Assembly (NCBI GenBank): GCA_024345305.1
Contig: BRON01000016.1
Location: 372,001 to 436,000, forward strand
Length of the DNA stretch: 64,000 nt
Source of the DNA: Mrakia gelida
Taxonomy: Eukaryota; Basidiomycota; Tremellomycetes; Cystofilobasidiales; Mrakiaceae
Direction of reading: 5' to 3'
The translations under genes were made by a program, and so were the position numbers. Each line of letters begins with the position of its first letter. Position 1 is the stretch's first letter. The notes under the pieces were generated by a model that ran no database searches, was not told where the DNA came from, and saw only the letters and a list, made by a program, of their open reading frames with translations. Below are positions 45,071 through 55,500 of the stretch, piece after piece.

Positions 45071-45890
45071 CTACCACTTCTCGTCGTCAGCCTTGGTAGG
45101 CTCAACGGCAGCAGCGACGGGAGCAGCCTCCTCGGTGGCAGCGGGAGCGCCGCCGAGGGAAGCGATCTTCTCAGCGATTCCCTTGAGTCCGGCCTGGAAG
45201 AGTACGAAGAAGGGAGAGGGAAGGGTCAGCTCGAGGTCATAGAAAGACGGAACGAGGACGGAGAGACGGCGAAGGGGGAGAGAGATGGCCAGGCGACGCC
45301 GTCGAGCTCGAAGTGAGCGTTTTGAGCGAGGGAGAGAATGAAAACGTACAGTCAACTTTGCGGGGGCAGCTCCAGTGATGGAATCGATCTTCTGTCCCTT
45401 GTAGAAGATCAGGAAGGTGGGCATAGCTCGAACGTTGACCTCGGCAGCGATCTCCTCTTGCTCATCAACATCGACCTTGTAGAAGGCGACGTCCGGGTAC
45501 TGAGCCTCCAGCTTGTTGAAGTGAGGGGAGATCATCTTGCAGGGTCCACACCTTATATACAAACGAAGCAGAACGAGTCAGTTTGAGGCTGCTAGGGACG
45601 AGGAACGACGAGAGAAAAGGACGAACCAAGTAGCCCCTTCGGAAGGAAAACGGAAGGAGGAGAACGGTGAGCTTCTTCGTTCAGCAAACACGTTTGATGG
45701 ATTGAGAACTCACAGAAGTCGATGATGACGGGCTTGTCTCCGTCAATCTGTAGTAAGAAAAAGTAGAGAGAAGGAGGTAGAAAGGTCAGCAACCGGCGAC
45801 TGTTCGATCCGAGCAAGGCGAGAAGGGAGGAGGTGGGAAGGAACGAACGATGGTCTTGAACTCCTCGAAAGACTCAATAGCTTTGACCAT
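45071..45890 (-). CDS. TRX1: Thioredoxin
   Basis: Small disulfide reductase. Start ATG 45890-45888 (MVKAIESFEEFKTI, exon 45849-45890), then IDGDKPVIIDF (45714-45747). A 10-nt exon (45627-45636) supplies most of the W-A-T-W that precedes CGPCKMISPHFNKLEAQYPD. Together they give the active site WCGPC. KVDVDEQEEIAAEVNVRAMP has the conserved cis-proline loop (RAMPTF), and GQKIDSITGAAPAKL matches the C-terminal strand. The last exon (AGLKGIAEKIASLGG) ends in an Ala/Pro/Glu-rich tail, longer than in yeast Trx1, stopping at TAG 45073-45071. All splice phases agree. It reduces peroxiredoxins, ribonucleotide reductase and methionine sulfoxide reductases, in the cytosol since no targeting peptide is seen. 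Confidence 0.93.
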
Positions 45891-46618
45891 GTTTGAAAGT
45901 TGGTGGTGGGGTAGGGATAGGAGTGGTGGTGAGGTGGGTGGGGATGTGGGTTTTGTAAGTGGGCGAGAAGGGAGGCAAGTTGTAGTTGGAGAAAGAGAAG
46001 GAGGGTCGGGTCAGGTCAGCTTCAACCTCTTTTGCGAGAGGCTGGAATGACGCGACCTTTGAGATGCTTACAAACCTTCCCACCCTCCAGTTTCGAGTTG
46101 GGATTTTCAGGCCATGAAAGGGTTAATCAGTGGAATGCGGGTGTGGAAAGAGCGAGAATTTTCGCAGAGGCCGGAGGAAGGAGAGCGGGAAGATGCAGAG
46201 GGCGAGCTCTCGTCCGCTGGTGTCGGACGTTGTTTTGACCAACCACTGAGCTCGTTCCTTCGACTTTTTCGCGTCGAAACCGAACACCGAGGCCGCTTTC
46301 TACTTCTCCGAAGCCCAGAGAGCCTTTCGGAGTTCAATTCTGCCCTCTTTCGGTTCTGAAAGCTGCACGAAGCGAGGGGAGCGACGCGCGATCTCAGCCC
46401 TCCTCCAGCCGCCAATTCGTCCAGGACTCTCGATTTTCAACGTTCAGATCTTCTCTTATCTCTGTTCTCACGATCCACTATGAAACGAGGCTCTTCTGAG
46501 AAGGAAGGCGAAATAAAAACGGAAACTCGTTGCGTCGGCTGAGGCCTTGAGCCTGCTTCACACTCCTCTCTCCCAACTCTCAAACTCCACCCGCCCTTCT
46601 ACTCTTCTCAAACTAAAA
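45891..46618. promoter_or_regulatory. Divergent promoter region
   Basis: About 730 bp between thioredoxin (minus) and V-ATPase subunit d (plus). Contains GGTGGG-type repeats on the plus strand near 45900-45950. No gene seen. Confidence 0.45.
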
Positions 46619-48545
46619 ATGGAGGCCCTCTTTTTCAACGTGAGTCAGCGCCTATATCCTGGACTCGTGGTCAGAATCGAGAGGCACTGGGATTCTGTGG
46701 TTGGGACGAGAGGGAGACGAGAGCGAAGCGAGGATCGAGCTGAGCTCGAGACCTCGAGAGGGGTTGGCCTCCCTCCTGCCATCAATCCTTCCTCTGGCCC
46801 TCCAGGACGGGAGGCGTAGGCCGAGTCAGAATCTCGCACTCTCTCGGAGATGTTGCCGTCTTCGATATCTCCACTTTTGCGACGAGAGGCGGTCGTTTCT
46901 CCTCATCTCGCTCATGTCCTGACCCTCCTTCCGTTCCCTTCCTCCTTCCTTTTCTCAGACCGACGCTGGTTACCTCGAGGGAGTCGTTCGAGGATACAAG
47001 AACGCTCTCCTTACTACTTCCAACTACAACAACTTGACTCAGTGCGAGACCCTGGAAGGTCAGTAGAGGACGGCATCTTGGCGAGAGACAAGAAGCGAGG
47101 TTCGCCCATCTTCTTCGAGCTGAAGCTGAACCGACTCCTCTCCGCCTTCCTCGTTCTTTTCGAACAGATTTCCGACTGCAGCTCTCGTCAACAGACTACG
47201 GAGGATTCCTCGCCAACGAGCCTCTACCGATCAGCACGGCAACCATCGCAGACAAGGTGAGAACAAGGGGGAGAGGAGGTCGAAAGAGCTCGCCGTCATT
47301 CGAGCCTCGAGCTGATATCACCTTCTTCTTGCTCTGTTCTCGTACGTGTAGGCCACTGAGAAGCTCGTCTCTGAGTTCAACTACATCCGAAGCAATGCTG
47401 TTGAGCCTCTGTCCACCTTCCTCGACTACATGACGTGAGCTTCGACCTTCCTTCCCTCCTTCTCGCTCCTCCCCTCCCCCCCCTCTCCCACCTTCTCTTC
47501 TCGAGCTCGAGCTGATCCCTGCTCCTGATTCGACTCCTCAGCTACGCCTACATGATCGACAACGTCATCCTCCTCACCCTCGGAACCCTGCACGAGAGGG
47601 ATACTCGAGAGCTCCTCGACCGATGCCATCCTCTCGGAGTCTTCGACACCATGCCGGCGTTGTGCGTCGCGACGAACGTGGAAGAGCTGTACCAGAGTGT
47701 GCTCGTTGAGACACCACTGGGTGAGTCTTTCAACCTGTCCTTTCATCCCCAGAACCTCGCGCTGACCTCGTCGTTACCTCTCGCCTCTCTCAGCTCCCTA
47801 CTTCCGCGACTGCCTCTCCGCTCAGGACCTCGACGACCTCAACATCGAGATCATCCGAAACACCCTCTACAAATCCTACCTCGAGGACTTCCACCGCTTC
47901 GTCCAAACCCTCCCCTCCCCAACCTGCGAGATCATGTCTCGAATCCTCGCCTTCGAGGCCGATCGTCGTTCCATCAACATCACCCTCAACTCGTTCAACA
48001 CCGACCTCTCGAAAGAGCGACGAGCCAAGCTCTTCCCCGCCATCGGACGACTCTACCCGGAAGGAAACAACGTCCTCGCTCGAGCGGACGACCTGGATCA
48101 GGTCAAGGTCGCTTGCGACGGAGTGATGGAGTACAAGGGGTTCTTCGATGGGCAGGGGACTAATGGTGCGGGAGGAGGAGACGACTCGAACAGCAGTTTG
48201 GAGGACAAGTTCTTTAGGTACGACGTCAACCTCAACAAGAACACGTTCCTTCAGCAGTTCCAGTACGGAGTTTTCTACAGTTTCGTGAAGCTGAAGGAGC
48301 AGGAGATCAGGAGTTTGACGTGGATCGCAGAGTGAGTCTGAGCTGGTTCGAGTCCTCGTTCGCGTCTTCTTTCGAGTCGAGGCTGATCCTCCTGGCTCCT
48401 TATCCTTTTTCAGGTGCATCGCTCAGGATGCTAAGTACGTCATGGTCTCGCTTGCTTCCTCGTCGAAGATCTCGTGAACTGACCGCTTCGTCTCGCGTCT
48501 TCTTGTTTCAGGGATCGAATCAACGACTTCGTGCCTCTCTGGTAA
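46619..48545 (+). CDS. VMA6: V-type proton ATPase subunit d
   Basis: Central-stalk subunit that couples the V1 rotor to the Vo c-ring at the vacuolar or endosomal membrane. ATG 46619 (MEALFFN) splices to [20 protein letters not shown] (family GYLE...RG), then [136 protein letters not shown] and [20 protein letters not shown]. All are standard, highly conserved blocks. A 21-nt exon (48414-48434, CIAQDA) and a final short exon ([10 protein letters not shown]) end at TAA 48543-48545. Length, about 360 residues, fits the family. Confidence 0.95.
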
Positions 48546-49071
48546 ATCGCTGGCTCGTAGGATTGGAAAAGGGATCGATAGTAGCTCCTTATATACCGCT
48601 CGACGTCGTCTATATAGGTTCCCTGCACTTCAAGCTCGCTCGGGAAGCAAGCACTTTCTCCCTCGAACGCGACTGTCGACCTCGCACTCTCCAGAAGTTA
48701 TGTTTCGGATTTGAGAGCGATGTTCGAGCTGACTCTACTAGACATCTACAAAATTTCAGGCTCCAGGTTGACCTCAACGTCGCCTGGAGAATTTGAGAGG
48801 CTAAAACTGAGCCCGCTCAGCTCCGCGTCACTCGTCGATCTCGTCCTTCCGTGCGTTCGCTTTCCCTTCCCTCCCTCCAACCATTCCTTCTCTTTTCGAC
48901 ACTCTCTTCGACGAGCCCTTTTCTTGTGAGTTACGGCTGCCTTTGAACCCTCGCGGAAACCGCGACGCTCATATCCACCTCGTTCTTACCCTTTCTTCTC
49001 AGCCCACTCCTCGAGTTCAGCCCATCTCCGATCCCTCCTTCCCTCCTCCCACTCTCTCTCCTCTCCTCGCC
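48546..49071. other. Intergenic region
   Basis: About 525 bp between two plus-strand genes. An open frame at 48711-48929 has no family features. Pyrimidine-rich sequence just before 49072 fits a 5' leader. Confidence 0.5.
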
Positions 49072-50704
49072 ATGAGCCAACCTCGCCCAACCTACCAAAC
49101 CACCTTCTCTCCTGAGGAGCTACGTGACCTCGTCAGAGAGACTTTGATTCTGATGGCGGAGAGCGATAGCTGGCGTCGAATCGCAAAGTCAGCGATGCGA
49201 GCTCTCCGCTCGAAGGACCTCGCTGCCGGCGAGATTCTCCAGCCGGAAGGAATCTGGATCCTCAGGAAGGACAGTCAAACCTTCGTAGAGGCCTTCGATG
49301 GTGGCGACGAGACTTTCCCTGAGGAGGTACCTCCCGAGGATTCCGTTCTACCTGCATGGGTCTTCGCGACGGTGAGCTCGCGTTTTCCTTCCTCCATCTC
49401 TCCCTCCTTTCGTTTCACTAACGATCCCCCTCGCTTCCTATCAGACTCCCCCTCCTGAACGACCTCCACACTACGTCACCCCCTACGTCTTCCCGGAGCT
49501 CAAGTTTGGAGACGACCTCGAAAGGAAGGAGCTCTGGGAGGAAGCCGCCTACTGAGACGAGTACAAACCGTTTCGACGAAGCTTCCCTCCCGAGATCCTC
49601 CTCCTCATCGCCTCCGAGTGCGACAGACCTACCCTCGCAAATCTTGCTCAAGCCAACTTCTACTGCCTGCAGCTCTTCGAACCTTGGCTTCACGAGCGGA
49701 TCGAGTTCAGAACCGCTTGGCTCGATGGCCGTTCGCCCTTGCGCAAGCTCTTCCCTCATCGCGTGAGTCCGAAGTCTGCTAGACTACTCCTTCGAAAGGA
49801 ACTAATCTAACCTCATCATATCCTGTTCTCGCAGATCACCCCTTCCTCTTCACGACTATCCTCCCACCTCAACCTCCAAAACGTTCGAGTCCTCGAACTC
49901 GAATCCTACACGCTCATGGACACAGGCAACCGCCCCAGCTCCCCTCCACCCTTCTCCACCTCTCGTCTACAACCTCGAGTCAACGACCTCATCGGCGACG
50001 TACCAGGATCCCTCCATCTCGATTCCCTCACCATCTTCTTCGACTCGGCAGAGCTCCACCAAGGCGCTTGCGGCTCGTTCATCACCTTCAAACCGGATCC
50101 CATCCTCCTCTCCCTCCTCAACCCCACCAAACTCATCGCAGGCGTCGTTCCAGGCAAGAGGTTCGAAGAAAACGCCTACGTCGGAAACTTCGCCGTCCTC
50201 CTCACTAGGTCAGCAGCAACGGTCATCTCAAGTTGGTCGCGTCTCGAATCGGTCGTCCTTCAATTTATCGACTTGTTCTGCACCGAGAACGACGAGTGCT
50301 GGGTGGATCCCGACGCGGTCGAGGACGAGCGTGTCTTCTTCCTCGGCCTAGGAGGAACGGTCCCCGTCGTCTCGAGCTCCGTCCAAGTGGAGTGGCACCT
50401 CGTCGAGACGTGGCCGACTTCGAGTGCGGAAGGGGATCTTCGCAGGCGAGCGCTGGGAGGACCTGGAAATGGAGGTTGGGCGAATGCTCTGCAGGCGTTT
50501 GCTTTGAGGGATGACACGTTGGCTCGTCTCGGGGGTGGGGAGGGAGGGAAGTGCGTCCTTCATTTGAGCGAGTTCCGAAGTGAGGCGGCGTGGGACGCGT
50601 TGCAGGAGGAGTGGGAGCGCCTGGGAGAGCCTCTCAAGTCATCGGTAGAACTCGTAGGTGCTAGACCGGCTCCTTACCGTGGATTTGGTCGCTTAGTAGG
50701 TTAG
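49072..50704 (+). pseudogene. F-box-like family protein with an in-frame stop
   Basis: Same three-exon plan as the gene at 41029-42583. Exon 1 (ATG 49072) has DSWRRIAKSAMRALRSKDLA and LQPEGIWILRKDSQTFVEAF. Exon 2, spliced in phase 0, reads HYVTPYVFPELKFGDDLERK then EEAAY, meets TGA at 49553-49555, then continues in the same frame as DEYKPFRRSFPPEILLLIAS, the F-box-like core. Exon 3 is fully open (LQNVRVLELESYTL; RALGGPGNGGWANALQAFAL) to TAG 50702-50704. The relative has GYECETYAPFRR across the same place, so the stop replaces a sense codon. The protein would be cut before its F-box. Since the rest is intact, the lesion is either very recent, bypassed, or a sequence error. Confidence 0.6.
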
Positions 50705-51344
50705 ACGTCGGCTTCTGGCTTTCCTGCAGGAGGAAAGTCGTTGATCAGTTTTTAGCGACGCGTCCAGCGATTCTTCCTTTTTTGTATCTCCTAAGCCTCT
50801 CGGATTGTGTTGATACTACCTTAGAAACTCTCATATATTATCTGACCTTCTGTACATTGCATCAAGTGCTCTTCGTGCGACATCTTCTTCTCTTCGCTCG
50901 AGTGAGAGCGCGTCGATCGTCCCTCACCTAGTTTTGCAAGCTCCGTCGCTACGCGCGCCATGGATCCCTTGGATCTGGATCAGGAATACGATCAGGATAT
51001 GCACGAGATCTGAAAGTTGTTGGTTCTAAGAAGTTTCTAAGAGAGAGGAACGAAGCGAGGCCGATCAGCTCGAAACCCGAAGCTCGACGGTCGACCCCGC
51101 TTCTTGTCTCGCCGTCCCTTCTCTCCCTCTCACCACCACACCCTGCTTTTTTCAACCTCCTTCTCGTCAAAACCTCTTCTCCTGTGAGCAATGATCATCT
51201 TCATCGTTCTAAAGAAGAGAATCTCGCTGATCTGAGCCATCGTCGTCTGCTCTCTTCTCAGCCTCCTTTCGAGCGAGCTTCTACTCCCTCCTCCCTTCGA
51301 CTCCCTCGCCCTTCCTCCTCCCCCGCCTCTCGTGCTCTTCGCCA
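50705..51344. other. Intergenic region
   Basis: About 640 bp between two same-strand members of the F-box-like family. Relatively A/T-rich around 50780-50860, with a GACGCGTC motif at about 50758. No gene seen. Confidence 0.5.
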
Positions 51345-52358
51345 ATGAGTTACCTCCAAGGCCGAAATCCTTACACTCACGAGGAGGTCAACGACCTCCT
51401 CAACCACCAGTTCAACGTCCTTCTCGAGGAGCGAGACAGCTGGCGTCGGATTGCGAAGGCAGGGATGCGAGCTCTTCGTTCGAAGGACTTCAGAGCCGAC
51501 GAAATTCTCCAACCTGGAGGACTTTGGATTCTCGAGAAGGATAGGAGGACTTTCAAGCTGGCGCTGCAGGGAAGCAACGAGGGAAAGGGGGAAAGACCCT
51601 CGACAGCGTCGTTCGAGCAGAAGTCCCTCGTCCCCGGAGCTCTTCAACTCGACACTCTCGTCATCTACTTCAATCCACAGGACCTCTCCGAAGAGCACGA
51701 CGAGTTCAAACTCTTCGACCCCAATCCCGACCTCCTCTCCTTCCTCAACCCCTCCAACTTCGTCGCCGGAACGGTCCCAGGCAGGAGGTTCCCGTCCAAT
51801 GATCGCCACGAGTCGTCCTACGGCAACGCCGCCGTGCTCCTCGCCCGAAGAGGAGCCCTCGCCATGTCCTCCCACTGGTCGCGTCTGGAGACGATCCTCC
51901 TCCACTCCATCGACCTTTTCGTTACCTCGGACGACAAGTGCTGGGAGGAGGACACCATCGAACAGGGAGACGAACGAGTCTTCTTCTACGGCTTGGGAGG
52001 AACGACCACCGTCGCATCGTCCTCGGTTCAAATGGAATGGAGGTTCAGCTTGTCCTGGACGGCGGTCGACTCTCGGATGGACACGGGCGAGGGGAGGGCG
52101 CTGGGAGGGCTTGCAGGAGAAAGGTGGGAGAATGTGGTTCAGGCGCTCGCTCTGAGGGATGATACGTTGATTAGGTTCGGGAGCAGCGAGGGAAGGAGAT
52201 GCAGGATGGTTCTACGTAGTCAATCAGCGAATGGGACGTCGTTGATGTTCTGCCAGCAGGCGTTGGAGACTCTGGGAGAGCCGTACAAGTCTTGCTTAGA
52301 GCTGGTAGAGAGTCCATCGACGCTTGTGGGGGGGAGGGTCTCGGTTCATCAACCATAG
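51345..52358 (+). CDS. Intronless F-box-like family member lacking the F-box region
   Basis: A single uninterrupted 337-codon frame from ATG 51345 (MSYLQGRNPYTHEEVNDLLN) to TAG near 52358. It has the family N-terminus (DSWRRIAKAGMRALRSKDF; LQPGGLWILEKDRRTFKLAL) and goes directly, after a short linker (ERPSTASFEQKSLVPG), into the C-terminal domain (LQLDTLVIYFNPQDLSEEHD; NPSNFVAGTVPGRRF; RWENVVQALALRDDTLIRFG). The whole second exon of its relatives, with the F-box-like core, and the start of the third are missing. No intron remnant is obvious. Without an F-box it should not join an SCF complex; it might compete with its relatives for targets, which is speculation. Confidence 0.7.
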   Translation: MSYLQGRNPYTHEEVNDLLNHQFNVLLEERDSWRRIAKAGMRALRSKDFRADEILQPGGLWILEKDRRTFKLALQGSNEGKGERPSTASFEQKSLVPGALQLDTLVIYFNPQDLSEEHDEFKLFDPNPDLLSFLNPSNFVAGTVPGRRFPSNDRHESSYGNAAVLLARRGALAMSSHWSRLETILLHSIDLFVTSDDKCWEEDTIEQGDERVFFYGLGGTTTVASSSVQMEWRFSLSWTAVDSRMDTGEGRALGGLAGERWENVVQALALRDDTLIRFGSSEGRRCRMVLRSQSANGTSLMFCQQALETLGEPYKSCLELVESPSTLVGGRVSVHQP

Positions 52359-52542
52359 ATTAGACTAGAGCAGGGTGGTTTCTTCTTAGACGCGCCGACG
52401 CGATGACCTTTCTGTTTGCTTTCACGTCTTCTTGACTCGACTTTAGTTTATCACCACCCTTTCTTCAACGAGAAGGAAAGAAAACATAACAAGAACGAAA
52501 TCTCACGCGAGCGTGATAACTAGACTACCATCAACTCTCAAA

Positions 52543-55500
52543 TCAACCAAAGAACTTCGCAAACAGACCCTTCTTCTTCTTCGGCGTCTTCACCTCCTTC
52601 TCCTCCTCCCCTCCTCCCCCATCCGACCTCTTCCTCTTCACCGCCTGAGACGAAGACTCCGCGACCTCTCCCTCCTCCTCCTCCTTCTCCTTCGCAGGCG
52701 ACGACTTCCTCGGCGAGCGTCGTTTCGCAGCAGGCGACGCGACCTTTTCCTCATCGTCCGATTCCGCCGCTCCTCCTCCTCCCCCCCCCGAAAATCTGCC
52801 CCGTCGTTTCCTCTTGGATCCACCGGTGGAGCTGTTGTGGAAGCGGGAGGGTTTGGGCGGAGCGGATGACGGCTTGGTGGGACTAGATGACTCGTCCTCC
52901 TTCTCCTCGTCGTCTTGCTCGTCCGACTCCTCAGGAGCGCTTCCATCCTCCTCTTCTCGAGGGACCGAACGAAGGTAGAAGCATTCTCCTGCTCGAACGA
53001 TGTCGATCCCGCAGATCCGAGTCAACCTGGAACGAAAACGCAAATCGCGGTCAGTTTGCGAATCGAGACGCGTCGAACAAGACGAAACGAGAAACGAGAG
53101 ACGGGTGGGTTCGGTTACTCACTTCTGTTCCATCTCTTCCTCAAGCACAACCCTCCCCTCCCCAACGATCTCCTGCCTAGCCTCGTTCTCCTCATCGCTC
53201 GCCTTCCCCATAATCCTGGCGTTCTCCTCCTCTATCGCATCCACGAGGGCGAGCGAGCAAAACGGCACGACGAAGATGACCGATTCGGCGTAACGAGTTG
53301 GTCCAGGGATGCGAAGGAGGTGGTAGACGCATTGGGATCGAGTGATGGGACTAGTTGGAGGATCGGGTTGTTGTTTCGAAATGGAGACGGTTCGAGAGGA
53401 CGAAGGGGAAGAGCGGACGGGGGAGGTTTGAGGAGCGGGGGGTTGGGGGGTTCTGGAGGGGGGTGGGATGAGTGGGACGTCCGAGGAGGGAGAAGAGAGA
53501 TCCGGTGGAGGAGGGAGGGCGAGTCGAGATGAAGAGGAGGAGGGAGGAAGCATGGGTCGAGAGGAAGAGGAAGCATTGGGAGGGAGGTTGGAGTAAGAGG
53601 ATCCAGGTCTTGAGCGAGAGCCGTGGACGTGGTAGGAAAGGGATCGACTTGACGAAACCGACGGCCTCGATGGGGCCATAGGAACGGATTCGAGTTCACG
53701 ATCCACGACGGGGGACATGGCTTCTGGTTCGTCGAAGACGAGAGCCGAAGGTCGATGGAAGGAGGTCGAGGCTTCTGGTTGGGAGGGAAAGGGGAACGAG
53801 GGAGGAGCCACGTCTGGGACGACCGTTCGAGCGAAAGGATTGGGTCTTGGAGGACTTGATTCCGAGGGTCGGTAGGGTGCGATGTCGAGAGGAAGAGGGT
53901 CTTCCTCAGCGGGGTCCGAAGTCGGGACGAGGTCGTTCTCCGAGTCGTTCCTTGATCCGAGGAACGAAGGACGAGCGACAGGCGCGTGCTGCTCCTTCTC
54001 CTCCTCGTCCTCGTCCTCCTGTTCCTCCGCCACGAGCAATCCTTCCCCGTCATCATCAGCCTCCACTATCTCCTCCTCCACCTCTCCATCATCCGACTTC
54101 ACCTCCACAATCCCAACCACGTCGTCGTCCGAGTCCCCCGAGTTCGACGCGTCCAATCCATAGTCGACCGATCCTTGACTCGATCCAGACTCGGACCTCG
54201 ATCTCGACGATCCTCCTCCTTCCGCTCCCAGCTCCGGAGCGTCGTCTTCCCTCGCCAGAACTGCTGCCGCGAGCTCTTCGTCGGTGGGAGGGATGTTCTC
54301 CTTGTCTTCCTCCTCCTCGTCGACGATCTCCTCTTCCGTCGCTGAAGGAGGAGGGGGAGTGACCGCTCGACTCTGAGGTGCTTCGCAAACGAGACTCTGC
54401 TCAGGCGGAGAGAGATGTCGAGGGACGTCGGGGACGAGGAAGGTGGTTGGTGCTGGAGGAAGAGCGGGGTCGGGGAGGTCGTTGAAGCTCGCGACGGGAG
54501 CGAAGCCTGGCGACGGAGGACCCGAGGAGGGTTCGTCTCGGGGAGGAGTTTCGGGTTCGACGTAGGCTGGGACGACGGAGTGCTCTGGTGAGGCTCGAGA
54601 GGGAGAGCGAGGCTCGATGGGAGTTCCGGGTTCGTCTCGGGGAGGTGTTCGAGGCTCGACGTAGGATGGGACGACGGAGGGTTCAGTTTCCAGAGGGATG
54701 GAGTCGGATGCGAACTGAGGAAAACGAGGAAGATGTCAGCGAACGAATTCACGGCTTCAAGAGCGAAGAGAAGACGAGAACGAACCTCTTCCTCCTCCTC
54801 AATGATCCTCTGATTCCTCTCAATCGCCTCCTCGAGATCCACAGGATGTCGATCCGAATCGTCCACGACATCGTCGTAGTCCATCTGTTCCGAAGGGACT
54901 GGAGTGACCTGCCTCGTCTCACCTCCTTCGACGACCATGCTAGGCTCGACGTGAATGGTGATGGGGACGTCGGGAGTGACGAGATTGGTGGGAGGAGGAG
55001 CGGCTCGAGGATCGGGGAAGTTGGCGTTGTCTTGAGTTGAGGGAGCGGGAGAGGGGGCTGAGGGTTCGTCGTCGGCAGTGAAGACGTCCGTGTTGATGTC
55101 CGAGGATGGCTGTTTGGAGGGAGAGAAGAAGTCAGAACGACAGAGAGCGCGGAGAGAATTTGAAAGAGAGACGCGACGAACCTCATCGACTGCATTCTCC
55201 TCCTCCTTCTCCTTCTGCGTCTTCGACGGCCCAGCTCCAGGACTGCTGAAGAAAGGAGGGAACTCGTTCTTGTCCCACAATCCCGCCTTGATGACTCCGG
55301 GAAGGATCCTCGAGGGCGAGGGCTCGACGATCCTCTCAGCGACGGGAGGGAGGGACGAACTCGCTGGCTCGAGCGATTCTGGAGTGGGAGTTTCCGACCG
55401 ACGATCATTGAACTCCTCGAGTGGCGAAGGAAGAGGAAGGCTGTCGTCGTCGTCCGACGAAGGAAAGTAGAGAGGGGAGGAAGGTCCCGCGTAGAAGATC

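Noticed and set aside
35279..49555. Repeat-induced point mutation (RIP) as the common cause of the TAG at 35279 and the TGA at 49553
   Set aside because: Only single changes are seen, in different sequence contexts, and the MYND gene has no second copy here; RIP would leave many C-to-T changes along a repeated copy.
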